NCBI RefSeq assembly: GCF_040196175.1
Contig: NZ_JBEFNF010000001.1
Location: forward strand, 248,001-312,000
Reading direction: 5' to 3'
From: Halospina sp040196175
GTDB taxonomy: Bacteria > Pseudomonadota > Gammaproteobacteria > Pseudomonadales > Oleiphilaceae
Length of the DNA stretch: 64,000 nt
Both the position numbers and the translations under genes were made by a program. Shown here piece after piece: positions 44,274 through 53,798 of the stretch (its first letter is position 1; the number at the start of each line of letters is the position of its first letter). Below the pieces are notes generated by a model that was not told where the DNA came from, did not search any database, and worked only from the letters and a program-made list of their open reading frames with translations.

Positions 44274-46586
44274 ATGAAAGGCCTTTTACGGACGTTGCTG
44301 CCGGCGGTAGTGCTGGTACTTGCCAGTTTGTCGGTTACAGCCGAGACCTTCCGGGTTTCGGACATTCAGGTGGAAGGTCTTCAGCGGGTCTCGGCGGGCA
44401 ACGTCTTCAGCGCCCTGCCTGTTGACGTTGGCGACGAGGTGGGTAATGCCGCGGCGGCCGATGCTATTCGCAATCTTTTCCAGACCGGTCTTTTCGCTGA
44501 TATCAGTCTTGCCCGTGAAGACAGGGTGCTCGTGGTATCGGTTGAAGAGCGCCCCTCGATTGCCCGCATTGACGTTGAAGGTAACCAGAACATCAAGACT
44601 GAGCAGCTCAAGAAAGGCATGCGTCAGGCCGGCGTCGAGGAGGGTCAGATCTTCCAACGCGCCACCCTTGAACGGCTTGAGCTCGAAATCCTGCGCTCCT
44701 ATGTGGCTCAGGGCCGCTACAATGCGGACGTAAACGCGCAAGTCGAGGAACTGCCCCGGAATCGTGTGGCCATCGACTTCAATATCAGCGAAGGCGAAGT
44801 CGCCGCTATCCAGCACATCAATATCATCGGGAACGAGAAGTTCACCGACGAGGAATTGATCAGCCTGATGGCGCTTCGCGAGACCAGCTGGTGGAACTCC
44901 ATCACCAACGCCGACAAGTATGCCCGCGAAAAGCTTTCCGGGGATCTGGAAAACCTGCGTTCGCATTACCTGAACGATGGCTATGTGGAATTCAGTGTTG
45001 AGTCCACCAATATTTCCCTGGCCCGGGACAAAAAGCAGGTCTTTGTGACTCTAGCCGTGGACGAAGGCGAACAGTTCAAAGTTCGGGATGTTGAGCTCAA
45101 TGGCAAGCTGATTGTGGACGAAGAAGAGCTGCGCAAGCTGGTGGTTCTGGAAGAGGGTGAACTCTTCTCCCAGGAGCGCATGACGATGACCACGGACCTG
45201 ATCACCCGCAGGCTTGGACGCGAAGGCTATAGTTTCGCCAACGTCGAAGCGACACCGCGCACTCACGATGACGGAACCGTGACCGTGGTTGTGGATGTTC
45301 AGCCGGGTAATCGTACGTACGTGCGGCGGATCCGCTTCCGCGGTAATACGGCCACTCACGATGAGGTCCTGCGTCAGGAAATGACGCAGATGGAGGCCGG
45401 CGTCGCCTCTTCCAGCCGCATCGAGAACTCGCGCAGTGAACTGGAGCGGACCGGCTTCTTTGGAAAGGTCAAGGCTGATACATCGCCGGTTCCCGGAACG
45501 GATGACAAGGTGGATGTCACCTACACGGTGGAGGAGCAGCCAACCGGCAGTCTCTCGGCCAACATTGGTTTCTCTCAGACCTCGGGCCTGATCTTCGGTG
45601 CCAGTGTTTCGGAAAAGAACTTCCTGGGCAGTGGCCGTCGCGCTTCGTTCGGTCTCAACAAGAGCGATTCTGTGACCAGCGCGAACCTTTCCTACACCAA
45701 CCCCTTCTATACGGTCGACGGAGTCAGCCGCGGCTTCAGTCTGCAGGCGCGTGAGACCGATTATGAGGAGGAAGAGGTGTCGTCCTTTGTTCTGGATACG
45801 CTCAGCGCCCGGATGAATTTCGGCTATCCCATCAGCCAGTACACTCGGCTTAACTTCGGACCCGGCTATGAATACAACCGGATTGAGGCAGGGCGATCCC
45901 CGGCAAAGGAGGTCAAAGACTTTATCGCTGAGGAAACCAACTCCCAGAGTGCCTTCCTGCTGCGTGGCTCCATCGTGCGCAACACCCATAACCGCGGTCG
46001 CATGCCGACGGCGGGGTCGCGCAACAGTCTTACGGTGGAAACAGCGGTGCCCGGTAGTGACCAGACCTACTATAAGCTTACCCAGAAAACCGATGCCTAT
46101 TATCCATTGACCAGCAACCAGCGCTGGGTCGCGCGGCTGCGTACCAAGTTTGGCTATGGGGATGGTTTCTCGGGTACGGGCTCTCTGCCGTTCTATGAGC
46201 ATTACTACGCTGGCGGTTACCACTCGGTGCGTGGCTATGAAGCCAACAGCCTGGGGAACAGCGCTACTCCCAAGGGTGGGTTAAGAAACGATCGGCCATT
46301 TGGGGGTAACGTCCTCGCCGAGGCCAGCGCCCAGCTGATCTTTCCGGTGCCGTTTGCGCCTGACAGCCGCAGCATGCGCTCATCAGTGTTCTTTGATGGC
46401 GGCAATGTGTTCGATACGGCGCGCGGTTTTGATCCGGCGCTCAGAAAGATCCGTTACAGCGCCGGGGTGAGTTTTGAATGGATTACCGCAATTGGGCCGC
46501 TGGGCTTCAGCTTTGCGGAGCCACTCAACGACGAGGCTGAAGACGACACGCGCCGGTTCCAGTTCTCCCTCGGGCAGCAATTCTAA
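44274..46586 (+). CDS. bamA: Outer-membrane protein assembly factor BamA
   Basis: Essential Omp85 insertase, 770 residues. A signal peptide ending near VTAETFR is followed by five POTRA domains (about 24-425) and a 16-strand barrel with the SVRGYE block and a C-terminal phenylalanine (LGQQF). It follows rseP after 136 bases, long enough for an extra promoter, but I found no convincing envelope-stress promoter there. Confidence 0.97.
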   Translation: MKGLLRTLLPAVVLVLASLSVTAETFRVSDIQVEGLQRVSAGNVFSALPVDVGDEVGNAAAADAIRNLFQTGLFADISLAREDRVLVVSVEERPSIARIDVEGNQNIKTEQLKKGMRQAGVEEGQIFQRATLERLELEILRSYVAQGRYNADVNAQVEELPRNRVAIDFNISEGEVAAIQHINIIGNEKFTDEELISLMALRETSWWNSITNADKYAREKLSGDLENLRSHYLNDGYVEFSVESTNISLARDKKQVFVTLAVDEGEQFKVRDVELNGKLIVDEEELRKLVVLEEGELFSQERMTMTTDLITRRLGREGYSFANVEATPRTHDDGTVTVVVDVQPGNRTYVRRIRFRGNTATHDEVLRQEMTQMEAGVASSSRIENSRSELERTGFFGKVKADTSPVPGTDDKVDVTYTVEEQPTGSLSANIGFSQTSGLIFGASVSEKNFLGSGRRASFGLNKSDSVTSANLSYTNPFYTVDGVSRGFSLQARETDYEEEEVSSFVLDTLSARMNFGYPISQYTRLNFGPGYEYNRIEAGRSPAKEVKDFIAEETNSQSAFLLRGSIVRNTHNRGRMPTAGSRNSLTVETAVPGSDQTYYKLTQKTDAYYPLTSNQRWVARLRTKFGYGDGFSGTGSLPFYEHYYAGGYHSVRGYEANSLGNSATPKGGLRNDRPFGGNVLAEASAQLIFPVPFAPDSRSMRSSVFFDGGNVFDTARGFDPALRKIRYSAGVSFEWITAIGPLGFSFAEPLNDEAEDDTRRFQFSLGQQF

Positions 46587-46674
46587 GGGGACTCTGGAAC
46601 AATCCCGCTGAGGCGGGCACAATAGGTGGCATTCACTCAGTAAAATGACGAAAATCAATACAGGGAGGCGATCC

Positions 46675-47211
46675 ATGAGGCGGACGCTGACAATTGCTGC
46701 GGCGCTGCTGATCTTCGCAGTATCAGTGCCGACCGTGGCACAGGAGCGCATCGGCGTGGTTAACCTGCGTGAGGCAGTGTTCTCCTCGGATGCCGGCGCT
46801 GAGTTCGGGGATGTGATTCAGGGGCAGCTCAAGCAGGAACAGCAGGCGATCAGCAAGCTGGAGTCTGAGGCTCAGGACATGCAGAAGCGCCTGGAAAGTG
46901 ATAGCGCGATGATGAACGAGTCTGAGCGTGAGGATCTTCAGTCCCGGTTTGAGAAGAAGGTTCAGGAATATCAGCAACGTCGGGCACGTTTCCAGAAGGC
47001 GGTCAATCAACGTCAGCAGCAGTTTCTCCAGCAGTCCCGTCCTGCGGTCGATGCGGCCATGGAAACCCTGCTGGATAAGCATGATCTGGACATTGTGATT
47101 CCGGCTGAAGCAGTGATCTATGCCAAGCCGGACATGGACCTGACCGACCAGATGATCGAGCTGCTCAATCAGCAGAACAGTGGCAGTACTACGAATAGCA
47201 ACAACAACTGA
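46675..47211 (+). CDS. skp: Periplasmic chaperone Skp (OmpH)
   Basis: A 178-residue periplasmic holdase for outer-membrane proteins: signal peptide cleaved near TVAQE, then long charged helices rich in Gln, Glu and Lys forming the trimer's tentacles. The start at 46675 has GGGAGG six bases upstream; an in-frame ATG at 46645 has no ribosome site. The C-terminal Ser/Asn-rich tail is longer than in E. coli. Position between bamA and lpxD is canonical. Confidence 0.95.
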   Translation: MRRTLTIAAALLIFAVSVPTVAQERIGVVNLREAVFSSDAGAEFGDVIQGQLKQEQQAISKLESEAQDMQKRLESDSAMMNESEREDLQSRFEKKVQEYQQRRARFQKAVNQRQQQFLQQSRPAVDAAMETLLDKHDLDIVIPAEAVIYAKPDMDLTDQMIELLNQQNSGSTTNSNNN

Positions 47212-47239
47212 GCGGCGCTGATCCGCGGCGGGAGTGTGG

Positions 47240-48265
47240 ATGAACAGCGTGGAGCGAACCCTTTCCGAACTGGCTGAACTGCTGGGCGCCGAGCTCCGTG
47301 GGGATTCCAGCAAGCGGATTACCGGCTTGGCTACGCTCGCCAGCGCCGATGGGGATGACGTTAGTTTTCTGGCCAATGACAAATACGCGCGTCAGCTCGC
47401 GACAACCCGGGCTGGCGCGGTTCTCGTCCGGCCAGGTGAAACCAGTCAATGTCCGACCAACGCGCTCGTAACCGACGATCCCTATCGGTGCTTTGCAAGG
47501 CTGAGTCATCTTTTCAATCCAGAGCCGGTACCCGAGGCTGGAATCCATCCTTCTGCGTGCGTTGCTGACAACGCCTCAGTTGCCGAATCCGCCTGGGTTG
47601 GCCCCGGGGTCGTGATTGAGCAACATGCGGAGGTTGGCGAACGCGTACGATTGGGCGCTAATTGTGTGGTGGGCGCAGGCGCTTGTGTTGGTGCGGATAC
47701 AGTGCTGGCCGCGCATGTAACGCTCTATCATGGTGTGAGTCTGGGCGAGCGCTGTCGGATCAGCAGCGGGGTTGTGGTCGGGAGCGACGGTTTCGGGTAT
47801 GCGCATACCGGCGAGAGCTGGGAGCGGATAGCACAGATCGGAGGCGTGCTTATTGGGGATGATGTGGATGTAGGTGCCAACGCAACCATTGACCGGGGTG
47901 CTCTGGACGATACTGTCATTGGCAGTGGCGTGAAGATCGATAACCTGGTGCAGGTCGGCCATAATGTACAGGTTGGCGATCATTCCGCCATGGCAGCCCA
48001 GGTGGGTATCTCAGGCAGCACGCGCATCGGGCGGGACTGCGTTTTCGGCGGTGCCTCCGGAATCGGTGGCCACCTGACCATCGCCGATGGCGTGCAGCTT
48101 ACCGGTATGACCATGGTTACCCGTAGCCTCAAGGAAGCGGGAGTGTATTCCTCAGGGACAGGGGTGGAACCCAATCGTGACTGGCGTCGCAGTGTGGTCC
48201 GGTTTCGTCAGCTCGACGATATGGCTCAGCGCCTGCGCCAGATTGAAAAAAAACTCAGTGAATGA
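47240..48265 (+). CDS. lpxD: UDP-3-O-(3-hydroxyacyl)glucosamine N-acyltransferase
   Basis: Third step of lipid A synthesis, 341 residues: an N-terminal uridine-binding domain followed by a left-handed beta-helix. VVVGSDGFGYAHTG and the catalytic-histidine segment LVQVGHNVQVGDHS are present. The ATG at 47240 follows GGGAG at good spacing; a GTG two codons earlier is less likely. Its stop overlaps the fabZ start. Confidence 0.96.
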   Translation: MNSVERTLSELAELLGAELRGDSSKRITGLATLASADGDDVSFLANDKYARQLATTRAGAVLVRPGETSQCPTNALVTDDPYRCFARLSHLFNPEPVPEAGIHPSACVADNASVAESAWVGPGVVIEQHAEVGERVRLGANCVVGAGACVGADTVLAAHVTLYHGVSLGERCRISSGVVVGSDGFGYAHTGESWERIAQIGGVLIGDDVDVGANATIDRGALDDTVIGSGVKIDNLVQVGHNVQVGDHSAMAAQVGISGSTRIGRDCVFGGASGIGGHLTIADGVQLTGMTMVTRSLKEAGVYSSGTGVEPNRDWRRSVVRFRQLDDMAQRLRQIEKKLSE

Positions 48266-48717
48266 CGTCGGGGCTTTGGCGCATGCAGATTGAAGAAATC
48301 ATGGAATACCTACCGCACCGTTATCCGTTCCTGATGGTGGATCGGGTTACTGAGGTGCGTGCCGGCGAATACATTGCGGGCGTCAAGAATATTTCCATTA
48401 ATGAGCCTTACTTTGAGGGCCATTTTCCCGTCAAGCCTATTATGCCCGGTGTGCTTATTGTGGAGGCAATGGCTCAGCTTTCCGGAGTTCTTGGCTTCGT
48501 CACGGTGGGCCGCTCACCAGCGGACGGCTTCACCCACTATTTCGCAGGCTGCGAAAAGGTCCGGTTCAAGCGTCAGGTGGTGCCCGGCGACCAGCTGACG
48601 CTGGAAAGCACACTGGTAGCGGACAAGCGCAATATCTGGAAGTTCGACTGTAAAGCCTGGGTCGGCGATGAACTGGCTTGTGCTGGTCAGATCATGACCG
48701 CCGAGGGGGCCATTTAA
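48262..48717 (+). CDS. fabZ: 3-hydroxyacyl-ACP dehydratase FabZ
   Basis: Hot-dog-fold dehydratase of fatty acid elongation, 151 residues, with LPHRYPFLMVDRV and catalytic H54 and E68 in GHFPVKPIMPGVLIVEAMAQ. ATG overlaps the lpxD stop; an internal ATG at 48283 would remove seven residues and match the common family start. It competes with LpxA/LpxD for hydroxyacyl-ACP, which explains the conserved clustering. Confidence 0.96.
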   Translation: MTSGLWRMQIEEIMEYLPHRYPFLMVDRVTEVRAGEYIAGVKNISINEPYFEGHFPVKPIMPGVLIVEAMAQLSGVLGFVTVGRSPADGFTHYFAGCEKVRFKRQVVPGDQLTLESTLVADKRNIWKFDCKAWVGDELACAGQIMTAEGAI

Positions 48718-49508
48718 TGACCGCCCACGCTCATCCGGGAGTGCACCCCCAGGCCATAGTTGATCCCGGAGCCCGTCTTGGGGAAGGGGTTACTGTGGGT
48801 CCCTGGACCTGGATCGGGGCTGACGTGGCGATTGGTGACAACACTGAGATCCGCTCGCACGTGGTCATCAACGGCCCCACTCGTATCGGTGCCAATAACC
48901 GCATCTTCCAGTTCGCCAGTGTTGGGGAAGAGTGCCAAGACCTCAAGTACGGGGGTGAGCCCACTACTCTGGTGATTGGTGATGGCAATATCATCCGTGA
49001 AAGCTGCACTTTGCATCGTGGCACGATTCAGGATCGGGGCGAGACCCGAATCGGTAGCAGCAATCTGTTCATGGCCTATGTGCATGTGGCCCATGATTGT
49101 GTAATCGGAAGCAACACCGTTCTGGCCAACTGTGCAACTCTGGCCGGCCATGTGGACATCGATGATTATGTCATTCTCGGCGGCGGCACTATGGTGCATC
49201 AGTTCTGTCATCTAGGCGCTCACGCGATGACTGCTGGTGGCAGTATCGTACTTAAGGATGTGCCCGCTTTTGTCATGGCCGGAGGTCAGTCCGCCGGGGC
49301 GCACGGGCTCAACATAGAGGGTTTGAAGCGCCGTGGCTTCAGCAAGAGCATCCTGCATGAGCTGCGGCGCGCCTACCGTATTGTCTACCGTGAGGGTCTG
49401 ACTCTGCAGCAGGCGATTGAACGCCTGGAAAATGAGTTTGAAGGCAGTGATGAAGTTTCACTTTTTGCCAGCACCCTGCGGCGGGCGGAACGCGGCATCG
49501 TCCGCTGA
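48717..49508 (+). CDS. lpxA: UDP-N-acetylglucosamine O-acyltransferase
   Basis: First step of lipid A synthesis, 263 residues of left-handed beta-helix plus a helical C-terminus. The catalytic histidine is H126 in AYVHVAHDC; VHQFC follows. By eye alignment the residue matching the E. coli acyl-ruler G173 is also Gly, which would argue against the short C10 selectivity of the Pseudomonas enzyme (inference). The ATG overlaps the fabZ stop as TAATG. Confidence 0.96.
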   Translation: MTAHAHPGVHPQAIVDPGARLGEGVTVGPWTWIGADVAIGDNTEIRSHVVINGPTRIGANNRIFQFASVGEECQDLKYGGEPTTLVIGDGNIIRESCTLHRGTIQDRGETRIGSSNLFMAYVHVAHDCVIGSNTVLANCATLAGHVDIDDYVILGGGTMVHQFCHLGAHAMTAGGSIVLKDVPAFVMAGGQSAGAHGLNIEGLKRRGFSKSILHELRRAYRIVYREGLTLQQAIERLENEFEGSDEVSLFASTLRRAERGIVR

Positions 49509-49514
49509 ATCGCT

Positions 49515-50729
49515 ATGGAACCGATGCTTGCCCGCGGATCAGTGCCGTCTCCCGGCCCTGTTATTGTGCTCGTCGCCGGTGAGGCTTCCGGTGACCTGCT
49601 GGGCGCGGATCTTATTCTCAGTCTGAAACGTCACTTTCCCCACGCCCGGTTCGTTGGCATTGGAGGCGAGCGGATGATTGCTGCTGGTCTTCAATCCATT
49701 GTACCCATGGAGCGCCTTTCGGTAATGGGGCTGGTGGAAGTGCTCGGGCGCATCCAGGAGCTGTTCGATATCCGTGCCCGGGTGCGTGACTATTGCCTGA
49801 ACAATCGCCCCGCCGCGCTCATTGGCATCGACTCGCCGGATTTCAATCTCGGGCTGGAACGCCAGGTTCGGGATTCGGGTATCCCCACTGTCCATTATGT
49901 CAGCCCCTCGGTCTGGGCCTGGCGGCGCGGGCGCCTTAAAGGCATTGCTAAAGCGGTGGACTTGATGCTGACACTGCTGCCGTTCGAGGCCAGCATCTAT
50001 CGCGATCACGGTATCCCGGTGCGCTTTGTTGGTCACCCAATGGCGGATCAGATCCCGCAAGAGCCGGATCAGCATGCGGCCCGCCAAGCCCTTGAGCTAT
50101 CTGAAGCCGGGCAGGTTGTAGCGTTGCTGCCCGGCAGCCGGGGCAGTGAAGTTGCTGGTCTGGGGCCGCTCTTTCTGGAGACCGCCGAGTGGCTTGCCAG
50201 GGCCATGACAGAGGCGCCCACCTTCGTGATCCCCTGCATCAATCGCCAGCGGCGGCAACAGCTTGAAACCATGATCCGGGACAATGCAGCCTGGCAGGCT
50301 TTGGATGTGAAGCTTGTGGACGGCCAGTCCCGGACCGTGATGACAGCCGCCGATACCGTTCTTCTGGCATCCGGTACCGCCGCTCTGGAAGCAGCTCTGC
50401 TCAAGCGCCCCATGGTGGTGGCCTACCGCGTGAATGCATTGACGTTCTGGATCGCCTCGCGTCTGGTCTATGTCGAGCACGTGGCATTGCCCAACCTGTT
50501 GGCTCCGGAGCCAGTGGTGCCCGAGTTTCTTCAGGAAGACGCCGCAGCCGAGGCGCTGGGCGAGGCACTGCAAACGCGCCTGACAGCGCCGGAGACCATT
50601 GAGCATGAGCGCGCCATCTTTTCGGACATTCATCATCAGTTGCGGCGTAATGCCAGCGACCGCGCTGCTGAGACGGTGGCCGCGTTGATCCGTGGTGACC
50701 CCCTTCCGCAGGACCTGGAGGACACATGA
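49515..50729 (+). CDS. lpxB: Lipid-A-disaccharide synthase
   Basis: GT19-family glycosyltransferase joining UDP-diacylglucosamine and lipid X, 404 residues. Features: LVAGEASGDLLGADL near the N-terminus, VHYVSPSVWAWRRGR, LLPGSRGSEV and ASGTAALEAALLKRPMVVAY. Starts six bases after lpxA; the stop overlaps the rnhB ATG by four bases. Confidence 0.96.
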   Translation: MEPMLARGSVPSPGPVIVLVAGEASGDLLGADLILSLKRHFPHARFVGIGGERMIAAGLQSIVPMERLSVMGLVEVLGRIQELFDIRARVRDYCLNNRPAALIGIDSPDFNLGLERQVRDSGIPTVHYVSPSVWAWRRGRLKGIAKAVDLMLTLLPFEASIYRDHGIPVRFVGHPMADQIPQEPDQHAARQALELSEAGQVVALLPGSRGSEVAGLGPLFLETAEWLARAMTEAPTFVIPCINRQRRQQLETMIRDNAAWQALDVKLVDGQSRTVMTAADTVLLASGTAALEAALLKRPMVVAYRVNALTFWIASRLVYVEHVALPNLLAPEPVVPEFLQEDAAAEALGEALQTRLTAPETIEHERAIFSDIHHQLRRNASDRAAETVAALIRGDPLPQDLEDT

Positions 50730-51316
50730 ATCCATATGACCTGATGGTGCCCTACGAAGGACGTTATCTGGCGGGTGTGGATGAAGTGGGCCGCGGGCCA
50801 CTGGCCGGCCCGGTGGTCACTGCGGCTGTGATCCTGGACCCGGACAATCCGGTGGCAGGCCTCCGGGATTCGAAAAAACTCAGCGAACGCAAACGTGAGG
50901 CCCTTTTCAACGTTATTCAGGAACAGGCTCTAAGCTGGGCATTGGGGCGCTGCGAGGTGGCTGAAATCGACCGACTGAATATCCACGGTGCGACCATGCT
51001 GGCTATGAAGCGAGCAGTAGCGGCGCTGGCACCCCCGGCCGAATACGTGCTGGTGGACGGTCATCGCTGCCCCCAATGGCGTTGGCCGTCACTGGCGGTC
51101 GTGAAAGGGGATGGGCGCGTGGATGCCATCGCTGCTGCCAGCATTCTGGCCAAGGTCAGCCGCGACCACGAAATGGTTGCGCTGGATGAGCAATACCCGG
51201 GTTACGGGCTTGCCGGCCACAAGGGGTATCCCACCAAGGCTCATATTCAGGCATTGCATGCCCAGGGCGCCAGCCCGATTCACCGGCGCTCCTTTGCCCC
51301 AGTCAGCAGGCTTTGA
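50726..51316 (+). CDS. rnhB: Ribonuclease HII
   Basis: Removes RNA from RNA-DNA hybrids and single ribonucleotides in DNA. The 196-residue protein has the active-site GVDEVGRGPLAGPVV, the middle DGHR block and AASILAKVSRDHEM. It closes the rightward operon; dnaE, which often follows, is absent here. Confidence 0.96.
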   Translation: MNPYDLMVPYEGRYLAGVDEVGRGPLAGPVVTAAVILDPDNPVAGLRDSKKLSERKREALFNVIQEQALSWALGRCEVAEIDRLNIHGATMLAMKRAVAALAPPAEYVLVDGHRCPQWRWPSLAVVKGDGRVDAIAAASILAKVSRDHEMVALDEQYPGYGLAGHKGYPTKAHIQALHAQGASPIHRRSFAPVSRL

Positions 51317-51325
51317 GAGGCGCTC

Positions 51326-52546
51326 TCAGGCGCCCACCAGCTGATCGAAAATCCGGAATCCGGCAATGTAGGTACCGGCTGCCGAGCCCACCGAAGATAG
51401 GATGAAAATCAGCAGAGTGCGTGAAACCCGGTTGCGCCACCATCCCTTCATCTCGGCCACGTCATGACGCAGATTCGAGAAATCCGCCACTTTGGGCCGA
51501 CGCAGCATGAGTTCCACGCCGGCCGCCACAAAGCCGGCGCCCACCGTCGGGTTGAGCGAGGTCAGGGGGGCCGCCAGGAAAGTTGCCGCAATGGTCAGCG
51601 GGTGGGCCAGGGCAATGGCCGAGCCCAGGGCTGAGAGCGCGCCATTGATCAGGAACCACTCGGAGACCAGTCTGATGCCGAGATCGGTATCCCGACTGAA
51701 TCCGATCGCAAAGCCCGCAATCACCAGCGCTGCCACCACCCAGGGCAGGTAACGGAGGAAACGCCCTCCAGCTGGCACCTGCTCCAGAGTTGCGCGCTCC
51801 TCTGCTGGCTCTGGGGAGGGCTCATCCTCAAGGTGGTTGCGCAGCCCTTTCAGATGACCGGCACCAATGATGACCAGCACATTGCGATGGTTCTTACCGG
51901 CCAGTGACTCCATCAGTCGCAGCGCCATGTAGCGGTCACGCTCGGAGATCAGCGGGTGATAGAGCTGCTCCGACTGCTCTGCGAATTCCGCGAAAGTGGA
52001 CTCCAGAACGTCGCCTTCCTTGAGCTGCTCAATGCTCTCCGGGCTCACCGTCTCACGAGTGAGCAGGCTGGCGAACAGGCCACTGCCGAGCTGCATGCGC
52101 TGCCACCAGGAGACACCACGCCAGACCCGGCGCAGGGTGGCGCCAATGTCGCGGTCGATCATGGTTACGGGCAGGTCAGCGGCCTGGGCTTCATGCAGGG
52201 CTGCTTTCATCTCTGCTCCGGGCTCAATACCGGATTCCTCAGCCACGCGCTGCTGGAACGCGCCCATGGCCAGATGCGCCGCTACCATCCCGGCCTGGCC
52301 GTTGCGCAGCACCTGGAACAAGTCCATCTTGGCCATACGGTCCGGATCGGCCAGGTTCTGGTAGCGTGAATCGCACAACTCCAGCGCCACGGCGTCGTAA
52401 TCGCCAGAGCGGATCAGCTCGGAGACTTCATCCGCAGACGCTTTCGAGACGTGGGCCGTGCCCACAATGGTGAAGGTGGTTCCGGCGTGTTCTACAACAG
52501 CGCGCGGGCCCTGATGATCCTGTTCGCCCATGGGGATCGTACTCAC
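51326..52546 (-). CDS. TraB family membrane protein
   Basis: A 406-residue member of the TraB/PrgY family, named after the enterococcal pheromone-shutdown protein; related to the GumN/TIKI metalloprotease-like fold. The soluble N-terminal part shows the conserved IVGTAHVSKAS, AVALELCDSRY and VIIGAGHLKGL. The C-terminal third (from about residue 265) contains several hydrophobic segments. The biochemical role in bacteria is unclear. It is a lone gene converging on rnhB. Confidence 0.85.
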   Translation of the reverse strand: MSTIPMGEQDHQGPRAVVEHAGTTFTIVGTAHVSKASADEVSELIRSGDYDAVALELCDSRYQNLADPDRMAKMDLFQVLRNGQAGMVAAHLAMGAFQQRVAEESGIEPGAEMKAALHEAQAADLPVTMIDRDIGATLRRVWRGVSWWQRMQLGSGLFASLLTRETVSPESIEQLKEGDVLESTFAEFAEQSEQLYHPLISERDRYMALRLMESLAGKNHRNVLVIIGAGHLKGLRNHLEDEPSPEPAEERATLEQVPAGGRFLRYLPWVVAALVIAGFAIGFSRDTDLGIRLVSEWFLINGALSALGSAIALAHPLTIAATFLAAPLTSLNPTVGAGFVAAGVELMLRRPKVADFSNLRHDVAEMKGWWRNRVSRTLLIFILSSVGSAAGTYIAGFRIFDQLVGA

Positions 52547-52714
52547 TGGCGCAAAAGCGCGATTGTCACCTGTAGGCGCCCGCCCCGCAAGCGATCGGAA
52601 GTCAGACTTCGAGGCCTGTGATCACCGATGGGGGTGGTTTGACCGGGTCGCGGGTTAAGCGCATCATCAATGTGTGATTGATGTCACACTAATTCAGAAC
52701 GAGGAACGATAGTC

Positions 52715-53770
52715 ATGGCCAATACCAAAGCCTACGCCGCTACCGCGCCGGATTCCGGCCTTGCACCCCACGGCATTGATCGCCGGGAACTGCGAACCGA
52801 TGACGTTGCCATAGAAATTGACTATTGCGGGGTTTGTCACACGGACATTCACTTCGCTCAGAACGACTGGGGCATCACTCAGTATCCGCTGGTACCGGGG
52901 CATGAGATCGTCGGGCGTGTCACGGCTGTTGGCGAGCAGGTTCAGGGGTACAGCGTGGGAGACCGCGTTGGCGTTGGCTGCATGGTGGATTCCTGCCGCG
53001 AATGCGAAGCTTGCAAGGATGGCCTGGAGCAGTACTGCCTGGATGGCATGACAGCCACCTACAATGGCCGAGACCGCCATGATGGGTCAGTTACCTTTGG
53101 CGGCTATTCCGAGAAGGTCGTTGTCAGTGAACGCTTCGTCGTCAGCATCCCGGAAAAGCTGGAAATGGCTCACGCTGCACCGTTGCTGTGTGCCGGCATC
53201 ACCACTTATTCGCCGCTGCGCCACCACGGTGTGAAAGCTGGTCACAAAGTGGGCGTCATCGGCATGGGCGGCCTTGGCCACATGGGTGTCAAATTTGCCC
53301 GAGCACTGGGCGCCGAGGTGACAATCTTTACCCGCTCCGAGAGCAAAGTGGCGGAAGCGAAGAAGCAGGGTGCCCATCATGTGGTCATCTCCACCGATGA
53401 GCAGCAGATGAAGGAAGCATCCGAGACCTTCGATTTCATGCTGGATACCGTCCCCGTTCAGCACGACCTCAACCCTTATCTCAACTGCCTCAAGTATGAT
53501 GGCACCCACATCCTGGTAGGCTTGCTGGAACCGGTGGAACCGGCCGTGAATGCGGGCGCCCTCGTGGGTAAGCGCCGGGTGCTGGCCGGCTCCCTCATCG
53601 GTGGTATGCCGGAGACTCAGCAAATGCTGGATTTCTGCGCCGAGCATGATGTGCGGTGCGATATCGAGATGCTCGATATGCACAACATCAATGACGCGTT
53701 CGAGAAAGTAAAGAAGGGTGAGGTGAAGTACCGCTATGTGATTGACATGGCGACCCTGAAAAGCGCCTGA
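52715..53770 (+). CDS. Zinc-dependent NAD(P) alcohol dehydrogenase (YahK/CAD-like)
   Basis: Medium-chain dehydrogenase of 351 residues. Catalytic zinc ligands C38 (DYCGVCHTDIH) and H63 (PGHEIVG) with a third cysteine in PLLCAG; structural zinc site C94, C97, C100 and C108. Rossmann motif GMGGLGHMG. The sequence resembles the cinnamyl-alcohol dehydrogenase/YahK group that reduces a range of aldehydes with NADPH. GAGGAA precedes the ATG. Physiological substrate unknown. Confidence 0.92.
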   Translation: MANTKAYAATAPDSGLAPHGIDRRELRTDDVAIEIDYCGVCHTDIHFAQNDWGITQYPLVPGHEIVGRVTAVGEQVQGYSVGDRVGVGCMVDSCRECEACKDGLEQYCLDGMTATYNGRDRHDGSVTFGGYSEKVVVSERFVVSIPEKLEMAHAAPLLCAGITTYSPLRHHGVKAGHKVGVIGMGGLGHMGVKFARALGAEVTIFTRSESKVAEAKKQGAHHVVISTDEQQMKEASETFDFMLDTVPVQHDLNPYLNCLKYDGTHILVGLLEPVEPAVNAGALVGKRRVLAGSLIGGMPETQQMLDFCAEHDVRCDIEMLDMHNINDAFEKVKKGEVKYRYVIDMATLKSA

Positions 53771-53798
53771 ACGGTACCACTGATCGCTTGCGATCCGG

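Noticed and set aside
45051..46223. Open frame of 390 codons on the - strand
   Set aside because: Antisense to the BamA coding region; no recognisable motif and no ribosome site.
53782..53795. GATCGC-TT-GCGATC hairpin between the alcohol dehydrogenase and the racemase-like gene
   Set aside because: Only six base pairs and no T tract, so not a supported terminator.
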